Shown here piece after piece: positions 1-7,850 of a DNA stretch of 41,087 nucleotides. The position numbers and the translations under genes are program-made. The notes beneath the pieces are model-generated. The model ran no database searches and was not told the origin of the DNA. It worked only from the letters and a program-made list of their open reading frames with translations. The DNA comes from Nostoc sp. LPT (lineage in GTDB: Bacteria; Cyanobacteriota; Cyanobacteriia; Cyanobacteriales; Nostocaceae), in contig NZ_JABXKF010000036.1 of NCBI RefSeq assembly GCF_017115165.1, forward strand, positions 1-41,087. The letters run 5' to 3'. How positions within the stretch are numbered: the stretch's first letter is position 1; each line of letters begins with the position of its first letter.

Positions 1-62
1 ATCCATTCGCAGAATCGATCCCATACGTTGGCGCTTTCGCGACGTTGTAAGGTTGCTGTCAT
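1..62 (-). CDS. psbA: Photosystem II D1 protein, N-terminal fragment (gene continues off the left edge)
   Basis: Reading leftwards from an ATG at 62-60, the 20 complete codons give MTATLQRRESANVWDRFCEW. This is the N-terminus of the D1 reaction-centre protein, whose usual form is M-T-T-T-L-Q-Q-R-x-S-A-N-V-W-E-R-F-C-x-W followed by the first membrane helix. D1 binds the pigments, quinone and manganese cluster of photosystem II in the thylakoid. Only the stromal N-terminus lies here, so the D1 isoform cannot be decided. Cyanobacteria usually carry several psbA copies. The gene is divergent from the VOC gene at 376. Identification rests on 20 residues, but the ANVWxRFCxW pattern is very characteristic. 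Confidence 0.9.
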   Translation of the reverse strand, partial: MTATLQRRESANVWDRFCEW

Positions 63-375
63 GGTTTTATAAGTGCGTTTGGTTGTTTATGAATCAGGCG
101 GTAAAGTCTTTGCCTGTGAAACTACTTTACACTGCTTTACAATTTTTAATCAAGTTTTATTACTACAGAAAACCTGATGTAAGTCATTAGGTTTGCTTAT
201 TGAAGCGTTGTATCTTAGTGTTTGCGGTTGTTCCAATTACCCTGAACACAGAATTTCGATATATTTACTCTGGTGTTAGCGCTGAAAAGATAAAATAGAA
301 AGGAACATTGTTGTTATCGACTCTGAATAAAGAGTTGATATCGATTACTACCAAAATTAGGAGGGGAGGTGTGAC
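63..375. other. Divergent intergenic region between psbA and the VOC gene
   Basis: This AT-rich spacer should hold the psbA leader and promoter, reading left, and the VOC promoter, reading right. I see no convincing -35/-10 pair for psbA and no clear Shine-Dalgarno in front of its ATG. A purine-rich run, GGAGGGGAGGT, lies just before the VOC start. No small ORF was supported. Confidence 0.5.
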
Positions 376-741
376 ATGACAATTACTCTAAATCACACCA
401 TAGTGCCCGTACATGAGAAAGAGGTATCGGCACGGTTCTTTGCAAAAATTTTTGGTTTAGAGGTCGAGCTTCCCCTTGGTCACTTCGCTGCTGTGCATAT
501 AAATGATGCATTAACGCTCGACTTCGCCGATGCTGAAGCGTTCGAGCCACATCATTATGCGTTCCATGTCAGTGATGAAGAATTTGATGCAATTTTTGCA
601 CGTGTCAAAGAGGCAGGTATTGAATACAGTAGCGACCCCATGCATCAGAATAAAGGAAAAATTAACCACTGGAATGAAGGTCGTGGCTTCTATTTTTATG
701 ACTTCGATGGCCACAACTTAGAATTGTTAACCCGTGCATAG
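376..741 (+). CDS. VOC (glyoxalase/bleomycin-resistance) family protein
   Basis: This 121-residue protein is a single vicinal-oxygen-chelate domain of normal length. It starts LNHTIVPV, has a central YAFHVSD strand and ends GRGFYFYDFDGHNLELLT, the typical closing strand of the fold. H7, H64 and E116 sit where VOC proteins place their metal ligands. The family includes glyoxalases, dioxygenases and drug-binding proteins, so the substrate cannot be assigned. The start is supported by a strong GGAGGGGAGGT ribosome-binding site ending six bases before the ATG. It is monocistronic between psbA and the convergent gene at 765-2057. Confidence 0.85.
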   Translation: MTITLNHTIVPVHEKEVSARFFAKIFGLEVELPLGHFAAVHINDALTLDFADAEAFEPHHYAFHVSDEEFDAIFARVKEAGIEYSSDPMHQNKGKINHWNEGRGFYFYDFDGHNLELLTRA

Positions 742-764
742 ATTTTTCATATCAGGTCAATGCA

Positions 765-2057
765 TTACTTCTTGACTAAAAAATATGCTGTGGCATAGTC
801 TGGTAATTGGCTGATATTCTGCCCAAATTCTTTTTTATTCTTAAAAATACCTGCCAGAAAATCGAGCTGATAAAGATTGGGTAAAAATGCTCCGCCTGTA
901 TCGGCGATGACTCCCATTTGCAGATGTTTGCGACCACCTTGAGTATGCTCAATCACAATCACTTTACCTAAACCGATATTCAAAACATCTCCAGCAAAAG
1001 TAACTCCGGGTTTAATAGAAATTTTTGCATCTATTTTGTATCCATAGCCTTTAATAGCATCAACTTCTCTAAAATACCAATAACGCTTTTGTGCTGTTGC
1101 CTTTAATCCGCGGATATAAGCGATTCCGTTGTTTCTATCTACATTAAAGAATGCCTTATAACCATCTGTAAAATTAATCAGTATTGTTCCTTCCATAATT
1201 GCTTCTTCTAAGCCATTTCTGGTTAGATAGGCAAGAGTATTAACTTTTCCAAATTCTCTACCACCCGGTTCATAAATACCAGATAAAACATCTTGTTTTG
1301 TGTATCGAGTGTAGAACTTATCGTTATTAGAGTTGTCTTTTAAGCTATAAATTGGTATATTAAAAGTAGAGGTTTTCTTGCGGGAACCAGGGTGAGTAAA
1401 TACAGCATATTTGGTGATTCGTAATTGTTTTTGCTGTTTACTTTTGGGATTGTATGCAGACCATTTAATGACTCGAAAATTGGTATTGATGAATTTAGAG
1501 TCTTGTAAACGAGTAGCCCGATTATTAGCAGTATCCTCCTTTAAAACAGCAATCATGAAATCCAAAGTTTTGAGGACATCTGTTACAGTAACTCCTTGAG
1601 TAGCAAGCACTCCTGTACGCATAATATCTGGGTCTTCTGAAGCATAATCTTGAAAATATTTTCTAGTATTAACGAGAACAGTTAATAAATCTCCTTGATT
1701 CAACTTAACCTTACTATTTGGTAGTTTTCCTGGAGTAACAACTTGGCTGCCATTAATGTTAAATTTATATTTTTTGAATTCATCAATAACTGGATAGGGT
1801 GCAGATGCTGCTAACAAATTCTGTCGAGATGAAAAAGCATTTTGAAACTTTGAGGTAAGTTGATCGGCAGCTTGATTTGAGATAAGAGAAATCTGTGGAA
1901 GTAGGGCAGAATTTTCTTGTTGAGTAAATGACTGATTTTGTTGAGCTAGTTGTTTAGTTTTTGACTTTGTATATAGATGACTACTTGCTAAACTGATAAG
2001 TAATAAGGCAGCACAACCTACTGTGAAGTGAATTTTTTTGCTAAATAACATATTCAT
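765..2057 (-). CDS. Exported or membrane-anchored protein with a C-terminal 3D (MltA-like) barrel motif
   Basis: This 430-residue protein opens with a lysine-containing N-terminus and a hydrophobic stretch (about residues 10-26, TVGCAALLLISLASS), so it is exported or anchored. The middle is not recognised. Near the C-terminus (about residues 380-405) is GVIADTGGAF followed by LYQLDFLAG. This resembles the 3D motif of MltA-type lytic transglycosylases, where aspartates sit in D-T-G-G-A and x-D-x-F. A role in peptidoglycan processing is therefore inferred, not shown. A second ATG two codons in (2051) is an equally good start. No clear Shine-Dalgarno was seen. murG and mltA elsewhere in the window are unrelated by position. 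Confidence 0.65.
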   Translation of the reverse strand: MNMLFSKKIHFTVGCAALLLISLASSHLYTKSKTKQLAQQNQSFTQQENSALLPQISLISNQAADQLTSKFQNAFSSRQNLLAASAPYPVIDEFKKYKFNINGSQVVTPGKLPNSKVKLNQGDLLTVLVNTRKYFQDYASEDPDIMRTGVLATQGVTVTDVLKTLDFMIAVLKEDTANNRATRLQDSKFINTNFRVIKWSAYNPKSKQQKQLRITKYAVFTHPGSRKKTSTFNIPIYSLKDNSNNDKFYTRYTKQDVLSGIYEPGGREFGKVNTLAYLTRNGLEEAIMEGTILINFTDGYKAFFNVDRNNGIAYIRGLKATAQKRYWYFREVDAIKGYGYKIDAKISIKPGVTFAGDVLNIGLGKVIVIEHTQGGRKHLQMGVIADTGGAFLPNLYQLDFLAGIFKNKKEFGQNISQLPDYATAYFLVKK

Positions 2058-2105
2058 AACTTGGAAAATACATTTCTAATGCTAAATAATCAACTTTATC
2101 GAACA

Positions 2106-2367
2106 GAATTCAGGAGTCAGGAGTCAGAATTGAGTTGGGTATTCTGTATGACTGGCGGATAGAATAATCAGCGTTTTTGCACCCCACCAAATTTTCAATT
2201 TGGTGGTGCAACAATTCAGTCGCGGGTCTGAATCCTCGACTGATAGCGCAGCGTTAGCGAGTCCGCGATAGCGGAGCGGTAGCGAGTATTTTCGAGTCGC
2301 GTCTTGATTCTGACCGGAGCAACGGAAACGTCTCCGGCTCCGCTCCTGAATTCTGACTTCTGAATTC
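2106..2367. repeat. Composite intergenic repeat: inverted arms of GAATTC/GGAGTCA units around a hairpin core
   Basis: The left end carries tandem AGGAGTC and CAGAATT units and the right end carries their inverted counterparts (CTGAATTCTGACTTCTGAAT). The core contains a hairpin at 2185-2205 with arms CACCAAATT and AATTTGGTG, then GTCTGAATCCTC and the GCGATAGCGGAGCGGTAGCG-type short repeats common in Nostoc. A weak ORF here on the minus strand is made of repeat sequence and is not a gene. Similar architecture recurs at 6484-6660 and 37847-38036. Confidence 0.7.
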
Positions 2368-2371
2368 TTCT

Positions 2372-3448
2372 TCAAGTTTCTATCACCTCACGCACTAACT
2401 GCGCCAACTTTTCGGCACTATCAGGAACTGCGATCGCATAAGCTTTGTCCCCCATTTTTACTAACTCTTGAGGTGACTGCAACAAATTCAACACATTATT
2501 TTGCAATACTTCAGTCGTCAACTCAGATTGCTTCAACGTTAACGCTGCACCCGCTTTTGTAAATACGTCTGCATTGTAAGATTGATGGTCTTCTGCAGCA
2601 AAGGGGTAAGGAATCAAAACCGCTGGCGTTCGACACACTGCCAATTCTGTTAGGCTACCTGCGCCAGAACGACTAATCGCCAAAGAAGCACGTTGCAACA
2701 ACGCTGCCATATTGTTGTAAAAAGGTAAGGCTATGTACTGTGGGTGTTTGAGACTATCTGCTTCGGGATCGCGATCGCCAGTTAAATGTACTACATAAAT
2801 ACCAGCATCAAACCAAGCTTTTGCAGATTCGCGCACTAACTTATTGATTGCAATTGCACCCTGGCTACCACCAAAAACAACAATTAAAGGCACACCATCA
2901 GGAATAGCTAAATCCAATGGTGCATCAATTGCCCCATCAAGAAATTGCGCTCTTACGGGAGTACCAACATAGACATTTTTGGCACGAGGTAAATACTTAG
3001 CAGCTACTTCAAATCCCAAGGCTACCGCACTACACCAAGGGCCAAAAAAGCGAGTTACTTTACCTGGTAAGGCGTTAGATTCGTGGAAAACCACAGGTAA
3101 ACCGAGAGAACGCGCCGCAATGACAGCTGGCCCGGCAATGTAACCCCCTGTGGTAAACACCCCTTGAAAATTTCCCTGTTTGAGAATTCGTCTGACTTCT
3201 ATAATCGAAAGGGCGAGTTTACCCAAAATGCGAATCGAGGAAAGTCCAAACCCTTGCTGAAACCCTTCAACTGCAATAGTATTCAAGGGATACTGTTTGG
3301 GGACAAGTTGAGTTTCTAGGCGATCAGGTACTCCCAGCCATTCTATTTGATAATCTGGAAGTTTTTGGGCCAGGGCGATGGCTGGAAACAAATGTCCACC
3401 AGTCCCACTGGCAGCTATTAATAATCGTATCGGTACGTTTGCCATCAA
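2372..3448 (-). CDS. murG: UDP-GlcNAc:MurNAc-(pentapeptide)-PP-undecaprenol GlcNAc transferase
   Basis: This membrane-associated glycosyltransferase makes lipid II by adding GlcNAc to lipid I on the cytoplasmic face, the last cytosolic step of peptidoglycan synthesis. The 358-residue length is normal. The N-terminal glycine-rich loop is GTGGHLFPA (residues 15-23). The C-terminal UDP-GlcNAc site shows SRSGAGSLTEL followed by IPYPFAAEDHQ, both signatures of MurG. Two ATGs in tandem (3448 and 3445) are possible starts. The stop lies directly beside the repeat element at 2106-2367. The gene is divergent from an exported NTF2-like protein, with under 90 bases between starts, and is not in a cell-division cluster here. 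Confidence 0.95.
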   Translation of the reverse strand: MMANVPIRLLIAASGTGGHLFPAIALAQKLPDYQIEWLGVPDRLETQLVPKQYPLNTIAVEGFQQGFGLSSIRILGKLALSIIEVRRILKQGNFQGVFTTGGYIAGPAVIAARSLGLPVVFHESNALPGKVTRFFGPWCSAVALGFEVAAKYLPRAKNVYVGTPVRAQFLDGAIDAPLDLAIPDGVPLIVVFGGSQGAIAINKLVRESAKAWFDAGIYVVHLTGDRDPEADSLKHPQYIALPFYNNMAALLQRASLAISRSGAGSLTELAVCRTPAVLIPYPFAAEDHQSYNADVFTKAGAALTLKQSELTTEVLQNNVLNLLQSPQELVKMGDKAYAIAVPDSAEKLAQLVREVIET

Positions 3449-3529
3449 ACCTCTACCGTTTAGCGTTTAGCTTAACTAAGATAAAACAATTTGCTTACTT
3501 TCTCTAATCAAATCAGTAAACTCTTACCA

Positions 3530-4369
3530 ATGACTAACATTATTACCGCCTTAGTGAGACGCCAACTCAGATTTCCAGCAAATATCTGGCTAGTTTCGTT
3601 CCTGCTGACCATTGGTTTAACAAGTGGTTGGCAACGTACTCCAGCGACGACACCACAGCAATTATCTCAAGCCACGACAGCCCAAAATGCACCGGCCGAT
3701 CTGAAAAACCTGTTGACGCAAGTTGATACCGCCGCCAGCCGGGGCGATGTCAAAGGGGTGTTGCAATTCTACAGTGCTAATTTCACTCATGGCGATGGAT
3801 TAAACCTCCAAACCCTGGAAAAATCTTTGACTTCACTTTGGCAACGATATCCGAAATTGCAATACAGTACGAAACTGCTATCTTCAAAACCTGGAGCCAA
3901 CGGGATTATTGCTGAAACAGAAACAAAGATAACTGGCTTACCCTCCGGTAACGGTGATAAGTTAGCTCTCAATGCCACGATTAAATCGCGTCAGCGCATT
4001 GAAGGTGGAAAAATAGTCCGCCAAGACATTTTGTCAGAACGCACTCTACTGACCTCTGGTAGCAAGCCACCCCAAATTGATATTAAATTACCACAGCAAG
4101 TGCAAGTCGGTCAGAAGTATAATTTTGATGCGATCGTCCAAGAGCCACTTGGTGATGATTTTCTACTAGGAACGGCGTTAGAAGAATCTATCCAACCAGA
4201 TAAATTTCTTAACCATACACCCGTAGATTTGGAATTACTGACATCTGGCGGACTGTTTAAAGTTGGACAAGCACCATCTACCCCTGGTAGCCAATGGGTT
4301 TCTGCTGTCATCCTGCGAGGTAATGGGATGACGATGGTAACTCAGCGCCTGCAAGTGGTGAAGAAGTAG
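3530..4369 (+). CDS. Exported protein with an NTF2/SnoaL-like domain
   Basis: The N-terminus has a positive segment (VRRQLRFPANIW) and a hydrophobic core (LVSFLLTIGLTSGW), so a signal peptide or anchor is likely. Residues about 55-150 (DLKNLLTQVDTAASRGDVKGV and on) have the helix-rich start of NTF2-like proteins. The C-terminal 100 residues look like a beta-rich binding domain. No catalytic motif is visible, so the function is unknown. I chose ATG 3530 instead of the upstream TTG at 3491, because the upstream 13 residues add little and 3530 gives a sound signal peptide. It is divergent from murG, which might mean a cell-envelope role, but that is only inference. Confidence 0.65.
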   Translation: MTNIITALVRRQLRFPANIWLVSFLLTIGLTSGWQRTPATTPQQLSQATTAQNAPADLKNLLTQVDTAASRGDVKGVLQFYSANFTHGDGLNLQTLEKSLTSLWQRYPKLQYSTKLLSSKPGANGIIAETETKITGLPSGNGDKLALNATIKSRQRIEGGKIVRQDILSERTLLTSGSKPPQIDIKLPQQVQVGQKYNFDAIVQEPLGDDFLLGTALEESIQPDKFLNHTPVDLELLTSGGLFKVGQAPSTPGSQWVSAVILRGNGMTMVTQRLQVVKK

Positions 4370-4484
4370 TTAGGAGTTAGTGCGCTACGCTACCGCTAGC
4401 GTACTAAAAATCTGGATGGTGCGTTACCTTGAAATTTGCTTGAGATAATCTGGACTTATATTAAAGCCTTTCACGAGTAGCGAT

Positions 4485-4754
4485 ATGTTTCTAAATGAAC
4501 TGCTACCTGCTGTCAATCAACTATCACACCAAGACAAGTTAAGCCTCATCCATTTTTTGCTGCTAGCAGTAGCGAAGGAAGAGGGCTGTAATTTAGAGTC
4601 TACAGATTCTACAAATATTATAAATCCAGAAGATTTACTGCTCAAAGAACTGGCATCAACGGTCCCGGTTGTATGGTCTCCCTACGAGGCGTATGAAGCT
4701 GCCCAAACATTATCAAACCTTCTTGAGGAAGCGAGAAAAGAGGGCGATGCCTGA
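4485..4754 (+). CDS. Small helical protein, possibly the upstream member of a two-gene cassette
   Basis: This 89-residue acidic, helical protein contains LSHQDKLSLIHFLLLAVAKEEG near the start and VVWSPYEAYEAAQTLSNLLEEARKEGD at the end. I recognise the pattern as one frequent in cyanobacterial genomes, where such a short gene commonly overlaps a second ORF. A type II antitoxin-like role is a guess. Its last codons overlap an ATG at 4747 that opens a second frame, but that frame is only 17 codons long. The strand is the same as the neighbouring genes, with 115 bases of spacer upstream. Confidence 0.55.
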   Translation: MFLNELLPAVNQLSHQDKLSLIHFLLLAVAKEEGCNLESTDSTNIINPEDLLLKELASTVPVVWSPYEAYEAAQTLSNLLEEARKEGDA

Positions 4755-4800
4755 GGGTAAGAGATTTCCTTTCATCAAGCGAAGCAATAGCAAATATTAA
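4747..4800 (+). pseudogene. Possible truncated overlapping partner gene (17 codons left)
   Basis: An ATG inside the last codons of the preceding gene opens MPEGKRFPFIKRSNSKY and then stops. The overlap (GCGATGCCTGA) is the ATG-within-stop arrangement typical of translationally coupled pairs. The short length suggests that the body of the second gene has been lost. The evidence is thin and the identity of the lost partner is unknown. Confidence 0.25.
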
Positions 4801-4930
4801 TAGCTGAGAAAATATGTCTGTACTTTGTCAGATTGCATTGGTTGATGATGAAAAAAATTTGTCAGTAACTTGCTAAATTGCTAAATTGTGTATTTAAATT
4901 AACACTGGACTCTTGACTTTTGACTAACTA

Positions 4931-5704
4931 ATGACTTCCCTACAAAATCAAATCATTTTGATTACTGGTGCAAGTAGTGGTATTGGTACTGCCTGTGCAA
5001 AAATCTTTGCTGGTGCGGGTGCAAAACTGATTTTAGCGGCACGACGGTTAGAACGTTTGCAGCAGCTAGCAGATACTCTTAGTAAAGATTTTAGTACTGA
5101 CATTCATTTACTAGAACTAGATGTGCGCGATCGCAATGCTGTTGAATCTGCCATCGCGACTCTACCTTCTGCCTGGTCTGACATTGACATTCTCATTAAT
5201 AATGCTGGTTTGAGTCGTGGTTTAGACAAGTTGCACGAAGGCAGCTTTCAAGACTGGGAAGACATGATTGATACTAACGTTAAGGGTTTACTTTACGTCT
5301 CTCGCTATGTCGTTCCGGGAATGGTAAGTCGCGATCGCGGTCATGTGGTAAATTTAGGTTCCATCGCCGGACATCAAACCTATCCCGGTGGCAATGTCTA
5401 CTGTGCTACCAAAGCTGCTGTGAGAGCAATTTCTGAAGGTTTAAAACAAGACCTATTAGGAACACAGGTACGTGTAACTTCCGTAGATCCTGGTATGGTA
5501 GAAACGGAATTTAGCGAGGTACGCTTTCACGGAAATACTGAACGCGCCAACAAAGTCTATCAGGGAGTTACACCCCTAACAGCAGATGATGTGGCTGATG
5601 TGATATTTTTCTGTGTGACGCGATCGCCCCATGTAAATATTAATGAAGTTGTGCTAATGCCTGTTGATCAAGCTAGCGCTACCCTAGTTAATCGACGAAC
5701 ATAA
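4931..5704 (+). CDS. Short-chain dehydrogenase/reductase, YdfG-like
   Basis: This 257-residue cytosolic Rossmann-fold oxidoreductase is of classical SDR length. Motifs seen are GASSGIG (13-19) for the cofactor, ARRLERL (37-43) whose arginines suggest NADP(H), NNAG (90-93), and a catalytic S144 (in NLGSIAG), Y157 and K161 (in YCATK). The overall pattern, including DPGMVETEFSEVRFHG, fits the YdfG group of 3-hydroxy acid / serine dehydrogenases, although the natural substrate is not settled by sequence. It appears monocistronic, followed by an inverted repeat at 5785-5813 that may act as a terminator. Confidence 0.88.
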   Translation: MTSLQNQIILITGASSGIGTACAKIFAGAGAKLILAARRLERLQQLADTLSKDFSTDIHLLELDVRDRNAVESAIATLPSAWSDIDILINNAGLSRGLDKLHEGSFQDWEDMIDTNVKGLLYVSRYVVPGMVSRDRGHVVNLGSIAGHQTYPGGNVYCATKAAVRAISEGLKQDLLGTQVRVTSVDPGMVETEFSEVRFHGNTERANKVYQGVTPLTADDVADVIFFCVTRSPHVNINEVVLMPVDQASATLVNRRT

Positions 5705-5784
5705 TAACTAACCCATCTCATACCATTCTAAAAGAACTTACCCCTTTCAATTACTCTACTCAAGAGACATTTGGTAGAAAAAAT

Positions 5785-5813
5785 GTAGAGACGTAGTAGT
5801 GCTACGTCTCTAC
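5785..5813. repeat. Perfect 12-bp inverted repeat (GTAGAGACGTAG family)
   Basis: Arms GTAGAGACGTAG (5785-5796) and CTACGTCTCTAC (5802-5813) flank a 5-base loop. This is a dispersed cyanobacterial palindromic repeat. Lying downstream of the SDR gene it could form a transcription-terminating hairpin, but no T-run follows. Confidence 0.7.
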
Positions 5814-5954
5814 AAGGGTTCTGGATAACGCATATTTAATTTAACCAAATATCTAAAGTTTTACAGTTTATGTTTCAGTTTACGTCTAGAGAGTTTGTTA
5901 AGGCTTTACCTACTCAGCTAGAGTGAAATTGATATATAAAAGAGCAATTTTCAA

Positions 5955-6425
5955 ATGACCATTTACTTTTATAAGGTTTGGCAGCCTTATGGCTGTTTTT
6001 CTAACTTTTCTCTCCACGGAATCCACATCGAGGGTGCTTACTGGCCAACGGTTGAGCATTATTATCAAGCGCAAAAGTTTGTCGGCAGCATAGATGCGGC
6101 AATTATACCTCTCATCCATGCTGCCACCACCCCAGAAGAAGCTGCCACTTTGGGAAGATGTAGTACTCGCCAACTGCGACGAGACTGGGATTTGGTCAAA
6201 ACTCAAATTATGCGAGAAGCTGTACTCAAAAAGTTTCTCACTCATACCGATATTAGAGAAGTTCTCCTGAAGACAGGTGATGAGATTTTGGTTGAAAACT
6301 CCCCAACCGATTCTTTTTGGGGCTGTGGTGCTAATAAAAGCGGTCAAAACCATCTCGGTAAAACTCTCATGAGTGTGCGTGAAGAAATTCGTAATTTACT
6401 ATCTTTAACAGTAATTTACGAATGA
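5955..6425 (+). CDS. NADAR family N-glycosidase (YbiA/DUF1768)
   Basis: This 156-residue protein matches the NADAR fold along its length. Residues 12-19 are YGCFSNFS, residues 30-42 are WPTVEHYYQAQKF, and the C-terminal part has LLKTGDEILVENSPTDSFWG then GQNHLGKTLM. Members cleave N-glycosidic bonds. YbiA hydrolyses riboflavin-pathway intermediates, and other members remove ADP-ribose from modified nucleic acids. E34 within the WPTVEHYYQ motif is a likely active-site residue. The ATG at 5955 follows a weak purine tract. It stands alone, between the SDR gene and a repeat element, so context does not decide between metabolite damage control and ADP-ribose reversal. Confidence 0.88.
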   Translation: MTIYFYKVWQPYGCFSNFSLHGIHIEGAYWPTVEHYYQAQKFVGSIDAAIIPLIHAATTPEEAATLGRCSTRQLRRDWDLVKTQIMREAVLKKFLTHTDIREVLLKTGDEILVENSPTDSFWGCGANKSGQNHLGKTLMSVREEIRNLLSLTVIYE

Positions 6426-6483
6426 TTTAATCAAAATAGTTACATTCAACATCAAGTCAGCAATTAAACGGGGAATAATGAGA

Positions 6484-6660
6484 AGGAGTCAGAAGACAGA
6501 ATTCAGAATTCAGAATTCCCCATGCCTGAAGTCAGGGGTAACGGTCACGGAAAGAATTTTTTCTTCACGCGCTTTTAAAATCGGGGGCTTTAAACCTCGA
6601 TTCTCCATCCAGTCGCACAGAATCCATTCTGGATTCTGGCTCCTGAATTCTGAATTCTTG
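6484..6660. repeat. Composite intergenic repeat, second copy of the GAATTC/GGAGTC type
   Basis: Left tandem units AGGAGTC and CAGAATT are mirrored at the right end by CTCCTGAATTCTGAATTC. The core holds AAAATCGGGGGCTTTAAACC. The architecture is that of the element at 2106-2367, with a different core. The small ORF crossing it consists only of repeat sequence. Confidence 0.65.
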
Positions 6661-7165
6661 TTCGGTAAAATTCCCCAGTCAAAAATATTTTAAAAAAATA
6701 CTAATAATTTAGTTATTGCTTTGAAGAAGTTTTAATTAATTGAATTAATGGGCAAAAATGTTAAAAAAATATTTTTAATTTAAAGAAATTATTCCAGATA
6801 TAAATTAAGTAAAATTACTGGAATAGTTTAATGATTGAGAATATAAAATTAGTAAATGTCAATGATTAAAAATTTCTTAACTTTAGACTTGAGATGAGAC
6901 TTGAGAAGTATTTAATGATACAGCGGTTTTATATCTCCCTAAATCCACTTTATAAGGGCTACAGGGAACAAGCAAAATATCTGTTACTTTTCAAACATCC
7001 TCTAATCCATTTCCAAAAATATTTGTAACACATGTATGCCCTTAGCAACGCATTAGTAGCAAGAATTTCTTGAAATAGGATGAAAATCAAAGCATTGTAA
7101 GTTGAAAATTCTTATCAAGGACAAATATATAAAAAATTATACTTACATCATGGTGTATAGAAGCA
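6661..7165. other. AT-rich spacer upstream of the bilin sensor kinase
   Basis: About 500 bases of very AT-rich sequence with no supported ORF or RNA gene. It presumably carries the promoter of the gene starting at 7166. An ATG at 7150 runs into a stop after eight codons, so it is not the gene start. Confidence 0.5.
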
Positions 7166-7834
7166 ATGACACGTAGGGATAAACCAAACGAGTTGCAGGA
7201 AACCTTTGATCAAGAAAGTTTACTGCACCGGATGACAAAACAGATCAGGCGATCGCTCGACCTTCAAGAGATATTAACAACAACTGTTAGCGAAGTGCGT
7301 TTATTTTTGGGTGCAGATCGGGTGAAAATGTATCGCTTTGATGCTGATGGTAGTGGTGAAGTCATTGCAGAATCTATTCATGAGCAACGTCTGCCATCCT
7401 TATTGGGTCAACGCTTTCCAGCTGATGATATTCCAGAAACCGCCAGAGAGATGTTTTTGTTAGCGGGGCAACGTTCGATTGTCGATGTAGCAAATGAGAA
7501 GATCGGGCTATCGCCTCTACAGTCAAAAGAAACTGGCAAACGTCTAGAAACTAATATCTACTATCGGCAGGTAAACCAGTGTCATATTCAATACCTAAAA
7601 GCAATGGGCGTGCAGTCTTCGTTGGTAGTACCAATTTTAGATTGCGACCCACAAGAACCATTGGCAAAGCCTAAATTGTGGGGATTGTTGGTAGCTCACC
7701 ACAGTGAACCGCAAAAGATTTTGAAGCGGCAACTAAAAGTATTGCAGCAAGTTGCTGACCAGGTAGCGATCGCGATCGCTCAAAGTAATCTACTCACTGA
7801 AGCCCACGCCAAGCAAAAGCGAGAAGCTACTTAA
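7166..7834 (+). CDS. 5' part of a Cph2-type phytochrome/cyanobacteriochrome histidine kinase (bilin-binding GAF1), frameshifted
   Basis: These 222 residues form a bilin-type GAF domain (about residues 18-205). It looks like the GAF of PAS-less, Cph2-group phytochromes: RLPSLLGQRFPADDIPETAR with the DIP motif at 88-90, and CHIQYLKAMG with C139 as the probable covalent bilin cysteine followed by H140. The helix after the domain (residues about 195-220) would normally run into the PHY-like GAF2, but the frame ends at a TAA at 7832-7834. The next frame carries on in phase as KLLNRVTTLLHKLP from about 7824, so one base has been gained or two lost around 7811-7830. The short product could still fold and bind a bilin, but would lack the tongue and the kinase. 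Confidence 0.85.
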   Translation: MTRRDKPNELQETFDQESLLHRMTKQIRRSLDLQEILTTTVSEVRLFLGADRVKMYRFDADGSGEVIAESIHEQRLPSLLGQRFPADDIPETAREMFLLAGQRSIVDVANEKIGLSPLQSKETGKRLETNIYYRQVNQCHIQYLKAMGVQSSLVVPILDCDPQEPLAKPKLWGLLVAHHSEPQKILKRQLKVLQQVADQVAIAIAQSNLLTEAHAKQKREAT

Positions 7835-7850
7835 TCGAGTCACCACACTA

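Noticed and set aside
2124..2375. 83-codon minus-strand frame
   Set aside because: It consists of the composite repeat element (inverted heptamers, GCGATAGCGGAGCG-type repeats) and has no domain.
5910..6353. 147-codon minus-strand frame
   Set aside because: It lies opposite the NADAR gene, whose motifs are clear. The minus frame has no recognisable domain and is a shadow.
6478..6693. 71-codon plus-strand frame
   Set aside because: It lies wholly within the second composite repeat. Its residues come from GAATTC-type repeats.
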